Of a DNA stretch of 64,000 nucleotides, positions 1 to 8,347 are shown in pieces. The notes beneath the pieces were generated by a model that searched no databases, had not been told where the DNA came from, and was given only the letters and a program-made list of their open reading frames with translations. Origin of the DNA: Betaproteobacteria bacterium LSUCC0117 (GTDB taxonomy: Bacteria; Pseudomonadota; Gammaproteobacteria; Burkholderiales; Burkholderiaceae_C); assembly GCA_030441535.1 (NCBI GenBank), contig JAUJFZ010000001.1, positions 462,001-526,000 of the forward strand. The letters are read 5' to 3'. Numbering within the stretch: the stretch's first letter is position 1; each line of letters starts with the position of its first letter. Position numbers and translations under genes: made by a program.

Positions 1-828
1 AACACCCTCGAGAAGCTCTCGAAAGGCGCTATGACCTTACGCATTTTCCCCAGCTCACAACTGGGCGACTTCAAAGCCATGGTCGCGCAGGCGCAAGCCG
101 GCGAATTGGATATGGCGATGACAGGGTATCCCGACATGAGCTATGTCATCCCTGAGCTGAAACTCATTGGTGCGCCGTATGTCATTTCTGATTACGCGCA
201 CCTGCGTGCAGTGATCAAGAGCCCTGTTGGTCAAAAGATGGATGCGAAATTCCGAGAAAAGGGCATCCGCGTGTTGGACGTCTGGTACGAGGGCGCCCGT
301 CACACCACAGCCAACAAGGCAATCAACAGCATGGCTGACTTAAAAGGCCTGAAGATGCGCACGCCCAACGTGCCCTTCTTAATTGCCTACGCGAGGGCTG
401 TCGGCGCTACACCTGCCCCTGTTGCATTTGCAGAGGTCTATTTGGCTCTGCAAACCAAGCAAGTCGATGCGCAGGAAAATCCGCTGCCAACGATCGATGC
501 TGCCAAGCTCTATGAAGTTCAGAAACACATCGCCTTGACAGGTCACTTCATCGCCAGCTCCTCCATCCTGATGAGTGAGAAGTCTTGGGGCAAATTAACC
601 GAAGAGCAACGCAAGTGGGTTTCCGAAGCGGCAGAAGCTGGTGGTCGGGTTAGCAGTAAGCTGGTCGCCGATAAGGAGAAGAGCTTGATCGACACCTTCA
701 AGAGTCGCGGTATTACCTTCACACAACCAGACACTGCGCCCTTCCGCGCAGCGATGAAAGGCTATTACGACGAGCTCGAAGCCGAATTTGGCAAGGGCGA
801 AATCCAAAAGATCATGGACGTGAAGTGA
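1..828 (+). CDS. siaP: TRAP substrate-binding protein, sialic acid type (SiaP), 5' end outside window
   Basis: Periplasmic binding protein of a TRAP transporter that captures N-acetylneuraminate. The reading frame is open from base 1, so the signal peptide and N-terminus lie upstream; 275 residues are visible. Visible Arg100 (in GARHTT) and Arg120 (in KMRTPN) sit where SiaP has its two ligand-contacting arginines, and the segment EVYLALQTKQVDAQENP is the family signature. The C-terminal helices are complete up to the TGA stop. It is followed after 7 bases by the small membrane subunit, in one operon with nan genes, which strongly supports sialic acid rather than a dicarboxylate as ligand. Ligand identity is inferred from motif and context. 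Confidence 0.88.
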   Translation, partial: NTLEKLSKGAMTLRIFPSSQLGDFKAMVAQAQAGELDMAMTGYPDMSYVIPELKLIGAPYVISDYAHLRAVIKSPVGQKMDAKFREKGIRVLDVWYEGARHTTANKAINSMADLKGLKMRTPNVPFLIAYARAVGATPAPVAFAEVYLALQTKQVDAQENPLPTIDAAKLYEVQKHIALTGHFIASSSILMSEKSWGKLTEEQRKWVSEAAEAGGRVSSKLVADKEKSLIDTFKSRGITFTQPDTAPFRAAMKGYYDELEAEFGKGEIQKIMDVK

Positions 829-835
829 GACGTTA

Positions 836-1309
836 ATGCAAGCTCAGCAAGAAAATGATCCAGAACCAGTGATCCAGCCAACACGCTGGGAAGGCTGGGT
901 CGCATCGATACTCATGATCGCGCTCTGTGGCGTCATTTTCTTGCAGATCCTCGGACGCTTTGGTTTTTTTCCTGGTCGCGTCTGGACTGAGGAGCTAACG
1001 CGCTGGCTGTGGGTTTGGTTGGCACTACTGGGTTGTGCCGCGACTGAGGCCCACGGTCAGCACCTCCGCATGGAGATACTCACGAGCTTTTGGTCAAGCA
1101 AAACGCAATTCATCAGTGAAAAATTACAGCAGGTCGTGGCATTAGCCACTGTGTTGTTCTTGACTTGGTTGGGCTACAAGGGAGTCCTGAGAACTTGGTA
1201 CAACGAGTCCGTCACATTACCCGTGTCCGACGCCGTCCTTTATGCCGCCCTACCCATCGCCATGCTGCTGTGGGCACACCGAATTATTCATCGACTAATT
1301 GCCCCATAA
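836..1309 (+). CDS. siaQ: TRAP transporter small membrane subunit (SiaQ/DctQ)
   Basis: Small integral membrane subunit of the TRAP permease, 157 residues with four hydrophobic segments, the usual DctQ number. The motif WTEELTRWLWVWLALLG around residues 50-66 is the DctQ signature with the conserved acidic pair before the second helix. The start ATG is 8 bases after the siaP stop. In Haemophilus this subunit is fused to the large one; here it is a separate gene 14 bases before siaM. Confidence 0.88.
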   Translation: MQAQQENDPEPVIQPTRWEGWVASILMIALCGVIFLQILGRFGFFPGRVWTEELTRWLWVWLALLGCAATEAHGQHLRMEILTSFWSSKTQFISEKLQQVVALATVLFLTWLGYKGVLRTWYNESVTLPVSDAVLYAALPIAMLLWAHRIIHRLIAP

Positions 1310-1323
1310 CTTAGCAGCCCGCA

Positions 1324-2604
1324 ATGGTACTAACTCTGTTTCTCTCGGCGTGGCTGATTCTGGTCCTACTGGGTACACCCATTGGTATGTCAATGGTGTT
1401 GGCATCGCTGGGTTACTTCGCTTACGCAGGTATCGGCATCAACTTTGCCGCGCAACGCGTCGTTGACGGACTAAACAGTTTCCCAATCATTGCAGTACCG
1501 CTGTTTATCTTGGCCGCAAACATCTTCAACGCATCGGGCATAACGCGCCATATTTTCGGCTTCGCAACTTCGCTGGTTGGACACTTTAGAGGTGGTTTGG
1601 GTCATGTCAACATCCTCGCCAGTCTGTTCTTTTCAGGTATGTCGGGGTCTGCATTGGCCGACGCTGGGGGCTTGGGAAAAATCGAGGCCCGCGCCATGCA
1701 AGAGGCAGGCTACCCGCATGACCTCGCTGCAGTCTTGACATCGGTCTCTGCAATATTAGGGCCATTGGTTCCACCGAGTATCCCGATGGTCGTTTATGGC
1801 GTCGTCTCTGGCGCCTCGATTGGTGGACTATTTCTGGGTGGCATCATTCCTGGCCTGCTCTGCACCGCTGCGATGATGATCATGTTGTATCTCGTCGCCT
1901 TGCGCCGCGATCTGCCTATCGAGCCCCGCGCCACTTTCAAAGAAATTCGGCAGCGTTTAGCCAAGTCTTTTCCCGCCTTGATGACGCCTGTCGTCATTAT
2001 CGGTGGCATATTCAGTGGCTTCTTCTCGCCCACCGAGGCCGCCGCTGTCACAGTGGTCTACGCACTGCTGGTGAGCCGGTTTATATACAAAGAGATGAAC
2101 CTATCGCGTATGTGGCAATGCCTCTACGAAACGGTAGTCGTATCCTCTAGCATCGCCTGGATCATTGGTGGTGTGTCGATGATGGGCATCGTTTTGGCGA
2201 TGGAGAATGCGCCCGCGCAACTCAGTGCACTCTTCACCTCGCTAGCGGTTGGGCCGGTTAGTTTTCTCTTACTAACCTGCGGTTTGCTGTTGATCTTGGG
2301 GTGTTTCATCGAAGTACTGGCCCTGCTTTTGGTACTGGTGCCATCCATGGTTCCGGTTGCGCTGGGATTCGGCATTGACCCCGTACATTTCGGCGTCATC
2401 GTGATCATGACATTGATGATCGGCACTCTCACCCCACCGCTTGGCATGGTGTTATTCGTCGTTGCACAAAGCCATAATTTTCCTGTTCATAAGCTTGCCG
2501 TGGCCGTCATCCCATGGCTTGCGCCGCTCTTGATCGTGTTACTGATGATGATCCTGTGGCCGCCCATCGTGACCTTCTTGCCGCAATGGTTAATGGGTAT
2601 CTGA
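1324..2604 (+). CDS. siaM: TRAP transporter large membrane subunit (SiaM/DctM)
   Basis: Large membrane subunit of the TRAP system, 426 residues, full DctM length, with about twelve hydrophobic segments. The family motifs SGMSGSALADAGGLG (about residue 105) and GPLVPPSIPMVVYG (about residue 143) are present, as is the second repeat element GTLTPPLGMVLF near residue 360. It forms the ion-coupled elevator that accepts the ligand from SiaP. Third gene of the sialic acid operon. Its substrate is inferred from siaP and from the nan genes downstream. Confidence 0.9.
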   Translation: MVLTLFLSAWLILVLLGTPIGMSMVLASLGYFAYAGIGINFAAQRVVDGLNSFPIIAVPLFILAANIFNASGITRHIFGFATSLVGHFRGGLGHVNILASLFFSGMSGSALADAGGLGKIEARAMQEAGYPHDLAAVLTSVSAILGPLVPPSIPMVVYGVVSGASIGGLFLGGIIPGLLCTAAMMIMLYLVALRRDLPIEPRATFKEIRQRLAKSFPALMTPVVIIGGIFSGFFSPTEAAAVTVVYALLVSRFIYKEMNLSRMWQCLYETVVVSSSIAWIIGGVSMMGIVLAMENAPAQLSALFTSLAVGPVSFLLLTCGLLLILGCFIEVLALLLVLVPSMVPVALGFGIDPVHFGVIVIMTLMIGTLTPPLGMVLFVVAQSHNFPVHKLAVAVIPWLAPLLIVLLMMILWPPIVTFLPQWLMGI

Positions 2605-2625
2605 TTTATTTTGAAAGATCCTCGT

Positions 2626-3552
2626 ATGTCATTTAGCAATCAACTCAAGGGCATCGTACCCCCTGTCGTTACGCCTTACACCCGCGATAACCAGGTCGAC
2701 TTCAAAAGCCTGCGACGCGTCGTTCGTCACCTAATTGATGGGGGCGTTCACGGTCTATTTATGCTGGGCTCCACCAGTGAATGTGTATTGCTAGGTGAGG
2801 ACGAAAGACGAGCCCTACTGGATTGCGCGCTTGAAGAGGTCAATGGCCAAGTACCTGTTGTGGCCGGTGTAATGGATACGGCTACCGACATGTGTTTACG
2901 CCACGCGCGACAGGCAAAAGCCGCTGGCGTCCAGGGTCTCGTTGTGACCGCGCCCTTTTACACCCGTACCAGTCAGGCCGAGACGATCGATCACTTTCGC
3001 TTTATTAAAGACGAGATTACGCTGCCCTTGGTTGCCTATGACATTCCTGTCTGCGTCGGGCTCAAACTGCAGCGAGATACCATTCACCAACTTGTTGATG
3101 AGGGCTTGGTCGTCGCACTCAAGGACAGCAGTGGCGACGAGGGTAACTTCCGCATGCTACTGCGTGATTTCCAGGGCAATCCTAATTTCCGTCTGTTCAC
3201 TGGCTCTGAGATTGTGGTGGATAGCGCAATTTTGGCGGGTGCACACGGGTGCGTGCCGGGTCTCGGCAATGTCGATCCGACCGCCTATGTTCGACTGTAT
3301 GAGGCAGCGATGGCGGGGCGCCTTGCGGACGCAAAACGTGAACAAGATCGCCTCATTGATTTGTTCCAAATGGTTTTTTGGTCGGTTCCTGCTGTGAGCC
3401 CCGGCGCCTCTGGCGTCGGTAGTTTCAAAGTCGCGATGCAGCAAATGGGCATCATTGAGAATAGCGCGATGCGCAGGCCGAACCGGGCCCTACCGGAAGC
3501 CGTTCAAACACGTATCCACGCTCATTTGATGATCCACCAATTGCTGACCTAA
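2626..3552 (+). CDS. nanA: DapA-family aldolase, probable N-acetylneuraminate lyase
   Basis: Class I aldolase of the DHDPS/NAL family, 308 residues, expected to split N-acetylneuraminate into pyruvate and N-acetylmannosamine. The Schiff-base lysine is Lys166 in LKDSSG, the catalytic tyrosine is Tyr138 in AYDIP, and the carboxylate-binding loop is GSTSE at 48-52; these positions match NanA closely, with Ser where NanA usually has Gly in GSTGE. I chose the ATG at 2626, which has GAAAG eight bases upstream, over a TTG at 2611. The stop is directly followed by the nanE ATG. Other pyruvate aldolases of this family have similar motifs, so the call rests partly on nanE and nanK. Confidence 0.8.
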   Translation: MSFSNQLKGIVPPVVTPYTRDNQVDFKSLRRVVRHLIDGGVHGLFMLGSTSECVLLGEDERRALLDCALEEVNGQVPVVAGVMDTATDMCLRHARQAKAAGVQGLVVTAPFYTRTSQAETIDHFRFIKDEITLPLVAYDIPVCVGLKLQRDTIHQLVDEGLVVALKDSSGDEGNFRMLLRDFQGNPNFRLFTGSEIVVDSAILAGAHGCVPGLGNVDPTAYVRLYEAAMAGRLADAKREQDRLIDLFQMVFWSVPAVSPGASGVGSFKVAMQQMGIIENSAMRRPNRALPEAVQTRIHAHLMIHQLLT

Positions 3553-4251
3553 ATGCGTTCGGTGCTGGATAACATATCAATCAGAGAACGCCTCAGCGGC
3601 GGCCTCATTGCGTCTTGCCAGCCAGTGGCCAACGGTGCAATGGACACCGACGACATGGTAGTCGCCATGGCCAAAGCCTGTGAGGACGGTGGCGCAGCGG
3701 CGGTTCGCATTGAGGGTGTCACGCGCGTGCAAAAGGTCGCGCAAGCGGTAAAAGTACCGATTGTTGCAATTGTCAAACGCGACCTCGCCGACTCTCCGGT
3801 ACGCATCACCCCGTACACGGCAGATGTGATTGAGCTGGCAGCTGCTGGCGCTCAGGTCATCGCGGTCGACGCGACAAAACGCAGTAGGCCAACAGCTGTT
3901 GCTGATCTGCTGGCCACTATTCACCAGCATGGCTGCTTTGCCATGGCAGACTGCGCAACCTATGACGATGGCGTGCTGGCACACGCCATGGGTTTTGATC
4001 TGATCGGCACGACTCTTAGCGGCTACACCGCTGAGACGGCTTGCCCGGACGATGCCCCTTTCGATGCAGCGCTCATTCGGTCCTTGACCAGAGCGGGCTG
4101 TTGGGTTGTCGCAGAGGGGCGCATTCGAAACGCGTCGGAAGCAGCAAGCGCACTACAACTGGGTGCCAAAGCAGTCACAGTTGGCTCTGCCCTAACCCGA
4201 CTTGAGTTGATGGTGGCAAGCTATGTCCGCACTCTGAGAGCAGTGCAATGA
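3553..4251 (+). CDS. nanE: N-acetylmannosamine-6-phosphate 2-epimerase
   Basis: TIM-barrel epimerase of 232 residues that turns ManNAc-6-phosphate into GlcNAc-6-phosphate. Recognisable NanE features are GGLIASCQPV at 16-25, the phosphate-sugar contact AAAVRIEG near 48-55, the catalytic-lysine segment VAIVKRDL about 72-79, VIAVDATKR around 98-106, and the C-terminal phosphate-binding glycine segment GAKAVTVGSALTR. Starts immediately after the lyase stop and overlaps nanK by four bases (ATGA), so translation is probably coupled. Gene order lyase-nanE-nanK is standard for sialic acid catabolism. Confidence 0.92.
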   Translation: MRSVLDNISIRERLSGGLIASCQPVANGAMDTDDMVVAMAKACEDGGAAAVRIEGVTRVQKVAQAVKVPIVAIVKRDLADSPVRITPYTADVIELAAAGAQVIAVDATKRSRPTAVADLLATIHQHGCFAMADCATYDDGVLAHAMGFDLIGTTLSGYTAETACPDDAPFDAALIRSLTRAGCWVVAEGRIRNASEAASALQLGAKAVTVGSALTRLELMVASYVRTLRAVQ

Positions 4252-5138
4252 CCATACTGGTTATCGACATCGGTGGCACAAAAATATCAGTGGCAACCTG
4301 GTCTGAGGGGAAAATTGCCGACCGCGCGGTCTATCCAACTCCGGCAAGCCCGGCAGATTTCGAGGACTGTCTTGCCTTGCTTATTCGCAATGCCTCAGGT
4401 ATCAATGCGGTGGCTGTCTGCGCAACAGGTTTTACCGATGGCGCTGTCATGTACGCCGTAAACCGAAGCATGATCTCGTTCTGGAACGGCTACCCTCTCC
4501 GCGCGACCGTAGAGAAGCTAACAACCCTACCCGTTATCATTGTTAATGACGCACAAGCGGCCGCCTGGGGCGAATACCGCGTGCAATCAAGTGATAAGGA
4601 CCTGATGTTTGTCACACTATCAACTGGTGTCGGGGCAGGCCTGATTCTTGATGGCCAATTGCGTCACGGGCCACGAGGGTTGGCCGGTCACCTAGGGCAC
4701 TCCCGTAGCCAAGTTGATGCCCTTGATGGCTGTCAACCCTGTAGTTGTGGCCAGTTGGGATGCCTAGAGACGGTCGCCTCTGGCGCAGCGCTCGCACGAC
4801 AGGCCTCGAGAGAATTGGGGCGCGAAGTCGATGCAGCTGAAGTTCACACGCTCGCGACCGATGGCAATGTGCGCATGCTGACATTGTTACAAAACGCGGC
4901 CTTAGCGGTTAAAACCAGCCTTCTGCAAATCAGTGCGACTTTAGACCTCCGGCGTATTCTTATTGGTGGGAGCGTCGGACTGGCCCCACTGACGATCCAA
5001 CTGATTAAGCAGGCGATGCAGCAGGACACACCCGACTTATTTAAAGTAGATATCCAACCTGCACGCCTCGGCCCTGACGCAGGGCTGATCGGCGTTGGGT
5101 ACCTGTTTGTCGATAGACGACACGTCACCTCGCAATGA
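4248..5138 (+). CDS. nanK: N-acetylmannosamine kinase, ROK family
   Basis: ROK-family sugar kinase of 296 residues that phosphorylates N-acetylmannosamine. The N-terminal ATP-binding motif DIGGTK is at 7-12, the catalytic aspartate is Asp101 in VNDAQAAAWGE, and the ROK zinc site is CSCGQLGC at 165-172. Overlaps nanE upstream and the deacetylase gene downstream by four bases each. Acts between the lyase and the epimerase in the pathway. Confidence 0.9.
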   Translation: MTILVIDIGGTKISVATWSEGKIADRAVYPTPASPADFEDCLALLIRNASGINAVAVCATGFTDGAVMYAVNRSMISFWNGYPLRATVEKLTTLPVIIVNDAQAAAWGEYRVQSSDKDLMFVTLSTGVGAGLILDGQLRHGPRGLAGHLGHSRSQVDALDGCQPCSCGQLGCLETVASGAALARQASRELGREVDAAEVHTLATDGNVRMLTLLQNAALAVKTSLLQISATLDLRRILIGGSVGLAPLTIQLIKQAMQQDTPDLFKVDIQPARLGPDAGLIGVGYLFVDRRHVTSQ

Positions 5139-6010
5139 GTCACACTGAGCGCCCACCATTCCTCGATCATGTCGAGGCCTACTTGCGCGCGTTTGACACG
5201 CCCGTCAACGAGCGCCCCTCATCAAGATCAGCCACGCCCGCTGAACCCAAGCCGAACGCCCCCGTTTGCGCTATCTTCTCACCCCACCCTGATGATGAAG
5301 CGATCATGGGGGGCGTTGCACTGCGGCTGGCAAACGAGCGCGGGTGGCGTGTCGTCAATGTAGCGGTGACGCTTGGTAGCCGTCTGGACAGACGCGCCCC
5401 GCGATGGGCAGAACTGACCGATTGTTGCCGCTATTTAGGGTTTGAATTGGTGGCGGCATCTGGCACCCCCGGTGTCTCATTGGAGGGCGTAAGTCCGAGT
5501 GGCGCTCTGCAGGAAACAGAGGCGTGGCAGCACGCCGTTAACGCTGCTGTAGAAATACTCGCCACACTCAAGCCACGTGTCATCATTTGCCCGCACGAGT
5601 TAGATGGCCACCCCGCGCACGTCGCCACATATCACTTGGTTAAAGCGGCGATACCGCTTGCACTCGTTGGGCCTGTCGATGTTCTCCTAAGTGAATACTG
5701 GAACACCCAAATGCACCCCAAGCTTGCGGTTCAGCTTGAACCTCAATCGGTTGCCACGCTCATGCAAGGTCTCGCATTTCACGTCGGTGAGGTTGCACGT
5801 AATCCTTATCATCTTCTGCTGCCTGTGTGGTTTATGGATAGCGCGCGCCGTGGGGCCGAGCGCGTCGCGTCGGTTGGCGGTGACTCGTTGGGTTTTCCTT
5901 TCGCCGCTCTGTATGGATGGTTACGCTGGAACTGCGGCGAATGGTCGACCCCGCAATCTGCAATTTGGCGCGCCAATGATGCTGTCTGGCCGCTACAACT
6001 GGAGGACTGA
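5135..6010 (+). CDS. PIG-L/LmbE-family zinc deacetylase, candidate GlcNAc-6-phosphate deacetylase
   Basis: Zinc-dependent N-acetylglucosaminyl deacetylase of the PIG-L/LmbE family, 291 residues. The metal and catalytic motif PHPDDE is at 50-55, and the second metal-site segment CPHELDGHPAHVATYH lies near 150-165. The family removes N-acetyl groups from amino-sugar conjugates. In this operon the missing step is GlcNAc-6-phosphate to glucosamine-6-phosphate, normally done by the unrelated amidohydrolase NagA, and this gene lies exactly between nanK and the deaminase-like gene with four- and one-base overlaps. I infer that it replaces NagA; deacetylation of another sialic acid derivative is the alternative. 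No signal peptide is seen, so it should act in the cytoplasm. Confidence 0.8.
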   Translation: MSHTERPPFLDHVEAYLRAFDTPVNERPSSRSATPAEPKPNAPVCAIFSPHPDDEAIMGGVALRLANERGWRVVNVAVTLGSRLDRRAPRWAELTDCCRYLGFELVAASGTPGVSLEGVSPSGALQETEAWQHAVNAAVEILATLKPRVIICPHELDGHPAHVATYHLVKAAIPLALVGPVDVLLSEYWNTQMHPKLAVQLEPQSVATLMQGLAFHVGEVARNPYHLLLPVWFMDSARRGAERVASVGGDSLGFPFAALYGWLRWNCGEWSTPQSAIWRANDAVWPLQLED

Positions 6011-7032
6011 TGCCAACCCTAATGAGTCTCGAAACCCGCGAGGCCCCTGACCTGATCGCAAAGTATCTGACTTCGATGCAAGCGGAGCGGCTACAGGTGA
6101 TTCAGGCTATTCGTACACAACCGATTCGAATGGCAGTTAGCTTTGCGCGGGGCAGCTCCGACCATGCCGCCACCCTCGCTCATCACCTACTTAAAGCGCG
6201 TTACGGTATTTGGAGCTTTTCTTGTCCGCCATCACAACTCAAAACTGGGTTTGAGCGCCTCGACTTCGAAAACACACTGGCATTTGCGATTTCTCAATCG
6301 GGTCAAAGCACCGACCTGCTCGACTGTCTCAAACTATCGCGCCGCAAAGGAGCGTTCACAGTGGCTATCTTGAATGCAACAGATGCCCCCATGCACCAAG
6401 CCGCTGAATGGGTTTGGCCTATGGGTGCTGGTGTGGAACAAAGCGTTGCGGCGACAAAAAGTTTTATCTGCAGTCTGGCCTCAGTGCTCGACTTCGTGGG
6501 CACTTGGCAAAATGATCACACTGTTAAAGCGTCGCTCCGAACTCTGCCAACGCACCTTGAGCGCGCACTTGAGACTCAGTGGGACGATCTGATTAAACCG
6601 CTGGTTCAAACAGAGAGCTTGCTGCTGGTCAGTCGAGGGCCAATGATGACCGCATTGGAAGAGGCGGCGCTCAAACTCAAAGAAACGTGCCAAATACACG
6701 CGACGGCCTACAGCGCAGCTGAATTTCAACACGGACCGCTCGCGCTCGTTAGCAAAAACACAAACGTGTGGGTGATAGCGCCACCCGGGCCCGACACTAC
6801 AGGCCTTATCGACTTGGCTTCAAGACTACGTCAATCCGGGGCAACAGTGACACTATTCACTGCGAATACGGCAGCTAACGCCGGCACATCATTTCATGGC
6901 ACTGGTGACGCTTACCTCGACGTAATCTCTTGGATTACTACCTTCTATGTCTACGTTGATCAGCTAGCCGTCACGCGTGGTCTCAATCCGGACGTACCGC
7001 CGCAACTCCAAAAGGTGACGATTACCAGTTGA
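6010..7032 (+). CDS. SIS-domain protein, glucosamine-6-phosphate deaminase-like (NagB-II)
   Basis: Protein of 340 residues with two sugar isomerase (SIS) domains, like the isomerase half of GlmS without the glutaminase. The first SIS domain shows ARGSSDHAA (about 39-47) and ISQSGQSTD (about 89-97); GVEQSVAATKSF near 131-142 is the GlmS-type active-site loop; the second domain shows LVSRGP and AAEFQHGPLALV near 240. Such stand-alone proteins work as NagB-II deaminases, turning glucosamine-6-phosphate into fructose-6-phosphate and ammonia. As last gene of the operon it would finish the route into glycolysis. Its start overlaps the upstream stop (TGATG). Confidence 0.82.
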   Translation: MPTLMSLETREAPDLIAKYLTSMQAERLQVIQAIRTQPIRMAVSFARGSSDHAATLAHHLLKARYGIWSFSCPPSQLKTGFERLDFENTLAFAISQSGQSTDLLDCLKLSRRKGAFTVAILNATDAPMHQAAEWVWPMGAGVEQSVAATKSFICSLASVLDFVGTWQNDHTVKASLRTLPTHLERALETQWDDLIKPLVQTESLLLVSRGPMMTALEEAALKLKETCQIHATAYSAAEFQHGPLALVSKNTNVWVIAPPGPDTTGLIDLASRLRQSGATVTLFTANTAANAGTSFHGTGDAYLDVISWITTFYVYVDQLAVTRGLNPDVPPQLQKVTITS

Positions 7033-7318
7033 GGAAAGGGGCGTCTCGTTCAAACGTATTTGATACGCTTTGGATAGCTAGAAGTCACCTGGCGACCCCA
7101 CCTCCTCGATCAGCAGGAACCCACTTTTACACCGCATTTGGCATATAAAGAACGCTTCGATTTATCGTAAGTTTTTACTGGCTGGTAGCACAGTATTCGA
7201 GCGTATCACCCCTGCCCTTCAAAGGGAACGCCTGCAACAGTGCCGTCACAACTCCATCGCAACGGCGTCACAATCCTACCGCAACCGCCAGGAAGATAGC
7301 AAATCTGAGCTGGATATC

Positions 7319-7411
7319 CACTAGCTGGCGTGCGACGCGCCAGTGTTGAGCGGTGCCTGTGAACTGGGCAAGAGTTACCGCACTTATAGATTGAGGGTTA
7401 TTTGCATCCAT
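7319..7411 (-). pseudogene. 5' remnant of a DUF6876-family gene
   Basis: From an ATG at 7411 the reverse strand reads about 31 codons including LAQFTGTAQHWRVARQLV. The intact DUF6876 gene at 61750-62130 has FAQFTGTAHYWRVARQFV at the same place. Similarity then stops and the frame ends at a TGA near 7268. The upstream leader is also shared by the two loci, so this is a truncated copy of the start of that gene, a footprint of the same kind of mobile element. Confidence 0.7.
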
Positions 7412-7524
7412 CGTATTCAAGTGTTCGATTACTTGAATACAAGTCCGTTGTCACCCTCCAAGAAGAGCAATCAGAGTCCGTTCAGAATGGCCGGACTCTG
7501 TGGAAATCGGTTGACTTTTTGAGG
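7411..7524. repeat. Dispersed repeat, copy A (left of copper block)
   Basis: Shares most of its bases with 62121-62225 and, from base 7454 on, with 12340-12410, all in the same orientation. It holds two inverted repeats: GTATTCAAGT / ACTTGAATAC (7413-7422 and 7431-7440), operator-like, and CAGAGTCCG / CGGACTCTG (7472-7480 and 7492-7500), a perfect 9-bp stem. At 62.1 kb the same sequence is the leader of a DUF6876-integrase operon. Confidence 0.8.
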
Positions 7525-7630
7525 GACAGGACTACGCGACCGATCTTCGATAATACGGCGGGATTCCCGCTGGCGTAGGCCGCCACTATATTTCTTGGAA
7601 CTTTTTCCGGCTTCGCCTACACTGACGTCC

Positions 7631-7975
7631 ATGCGCTATGTATCTATTCGCCAGCTGCTGGTTGTTTTGCTTATGGTCTTCGGACTATTGGCGCAGCCTG
7701 CCATGGCGCGGACTATAACGATGGAGGCCACGCACGCGCCTGACGTATCCATCGCGGCGACCCACGACGCCTGCACTGGCCATGAGGCCGCAGACCAGAC
7801 ACAACAGCACGGCAGTTGCACGGCTTGCGTGGCCTGCACGGCATTACCGAATGCGGTGTCACTGAGCATGTCAGCCGTGTACGCACCAGCGCTGCTTGTT
7901 GCTTATTCGATCAAGCCACTGACCGAGGTCACGCTTGACGGTCTTCTTAGGCCGCCACGGCGTCAAAACGCTTAG
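7631..7975 (+). CDS. Secreted Cys/His-rich small protein, copper-locus type (DUF2946/CopL-like)
   Basis: Small protein of 114 residues with an N-terminal signal sequence (MRYVSIRQLLVVLLMVFGLL then AQPAMA). The mature part holds His and Cys in a metal-binding pattern (CTGHEAADQTQQHGSC, then CVAC) and ends in LLRPPRR, a tail typical of DUF2946-like proteins found with copper genes. I infer metal binding or copper sensing in the periplasm; no regulator domain is visible. The ATG at 7631 is preferred to one at 7595 because the signal peptide starts there. First gene of the copper block. Confidence 0.6.
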   Translation: MRYVSIRQLLVVLLMVFGLLAQPAMARTITMEATHAPDVSIAATHDACTGHEAADQTQQHGSCTACVACTALPNAVSLSMSAVYAPALLVAYSIKPLTEVTLDGLLRPPRRQNA

Positions 7976-8068
7976 CCGTTAGCCGACTCCGCCGCGATTG
8001 CGCCATGCGCGCCAATCGCGACGCTACCAGTTCTCCGACATAGTGCCGCCGAAAGCGGCAAAAATGCC

Positions 8069-8347
8069 ATGAAAAAATGCTTTATCACCAGCTTGGTGTG
8101 GGCCGCCGCTAGCCTGGCGCACGCTCAAGCTGACTCAGTTGCGTCTGCACCCGAGGCGCCTCCTATCAACGCGGCGTACACCTCCGCCTTCGAGGGCTAT
8201 GTTCCGTGGGGTGACACGGCCATCGCGCCATGGGCGACCTCAAATGCCACCGTTGATGCACGTGGCGGTTGGCGCGCTTACGCCAAAGAGGCCGCCGATG
8301 CGCGGCGCCGAGAACGTGCCCTGAAAGCCACGGAGGCGCAAAAATGA
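8069..8347 (+). CDS. Small periplasmic protein of the copper block, function unknown
   Basis: 92-residue protein with a clear signal peptide (MKKCFITSLVWAAASLAHAQ). The mature part contains GYVPWGDTAIAPWATSN and a basic Ala/Arg-rich C-terminal helix. I do not recognise a named domain. Its stop overlaps the start of the outer-membrane factor gene (ATGA), so the two are translationally coupled and it probably serves the same copper-efflux or detoxification unit. Confidence 0.65.
   Translation: MKKCFITSLVWAAASLAHAQADSVASAPEAPPINAAYTSAFEGYVPWGDTAIAPWATSNATVDARGGWRAYAKEAADARRRERALKATEAQK

Larger units (their letters stand above)
7033..7630. other. Intergenic region with gene scraps and a dispersed repeat
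   Basis: About 600 bases separate the sialic acid operon from the copper genes. A forward coding scrap of about 50 codons ending near 7323 reads like a protein tail (ERITPALQRERLQQCRHN) that I do not recognise. A truncated DUF6876 homologue and a dispersed repeat follow (listed separately). The copper block starts after the repeat. The stretch looks like a junction left by insertion events. Confidence 0.6.
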
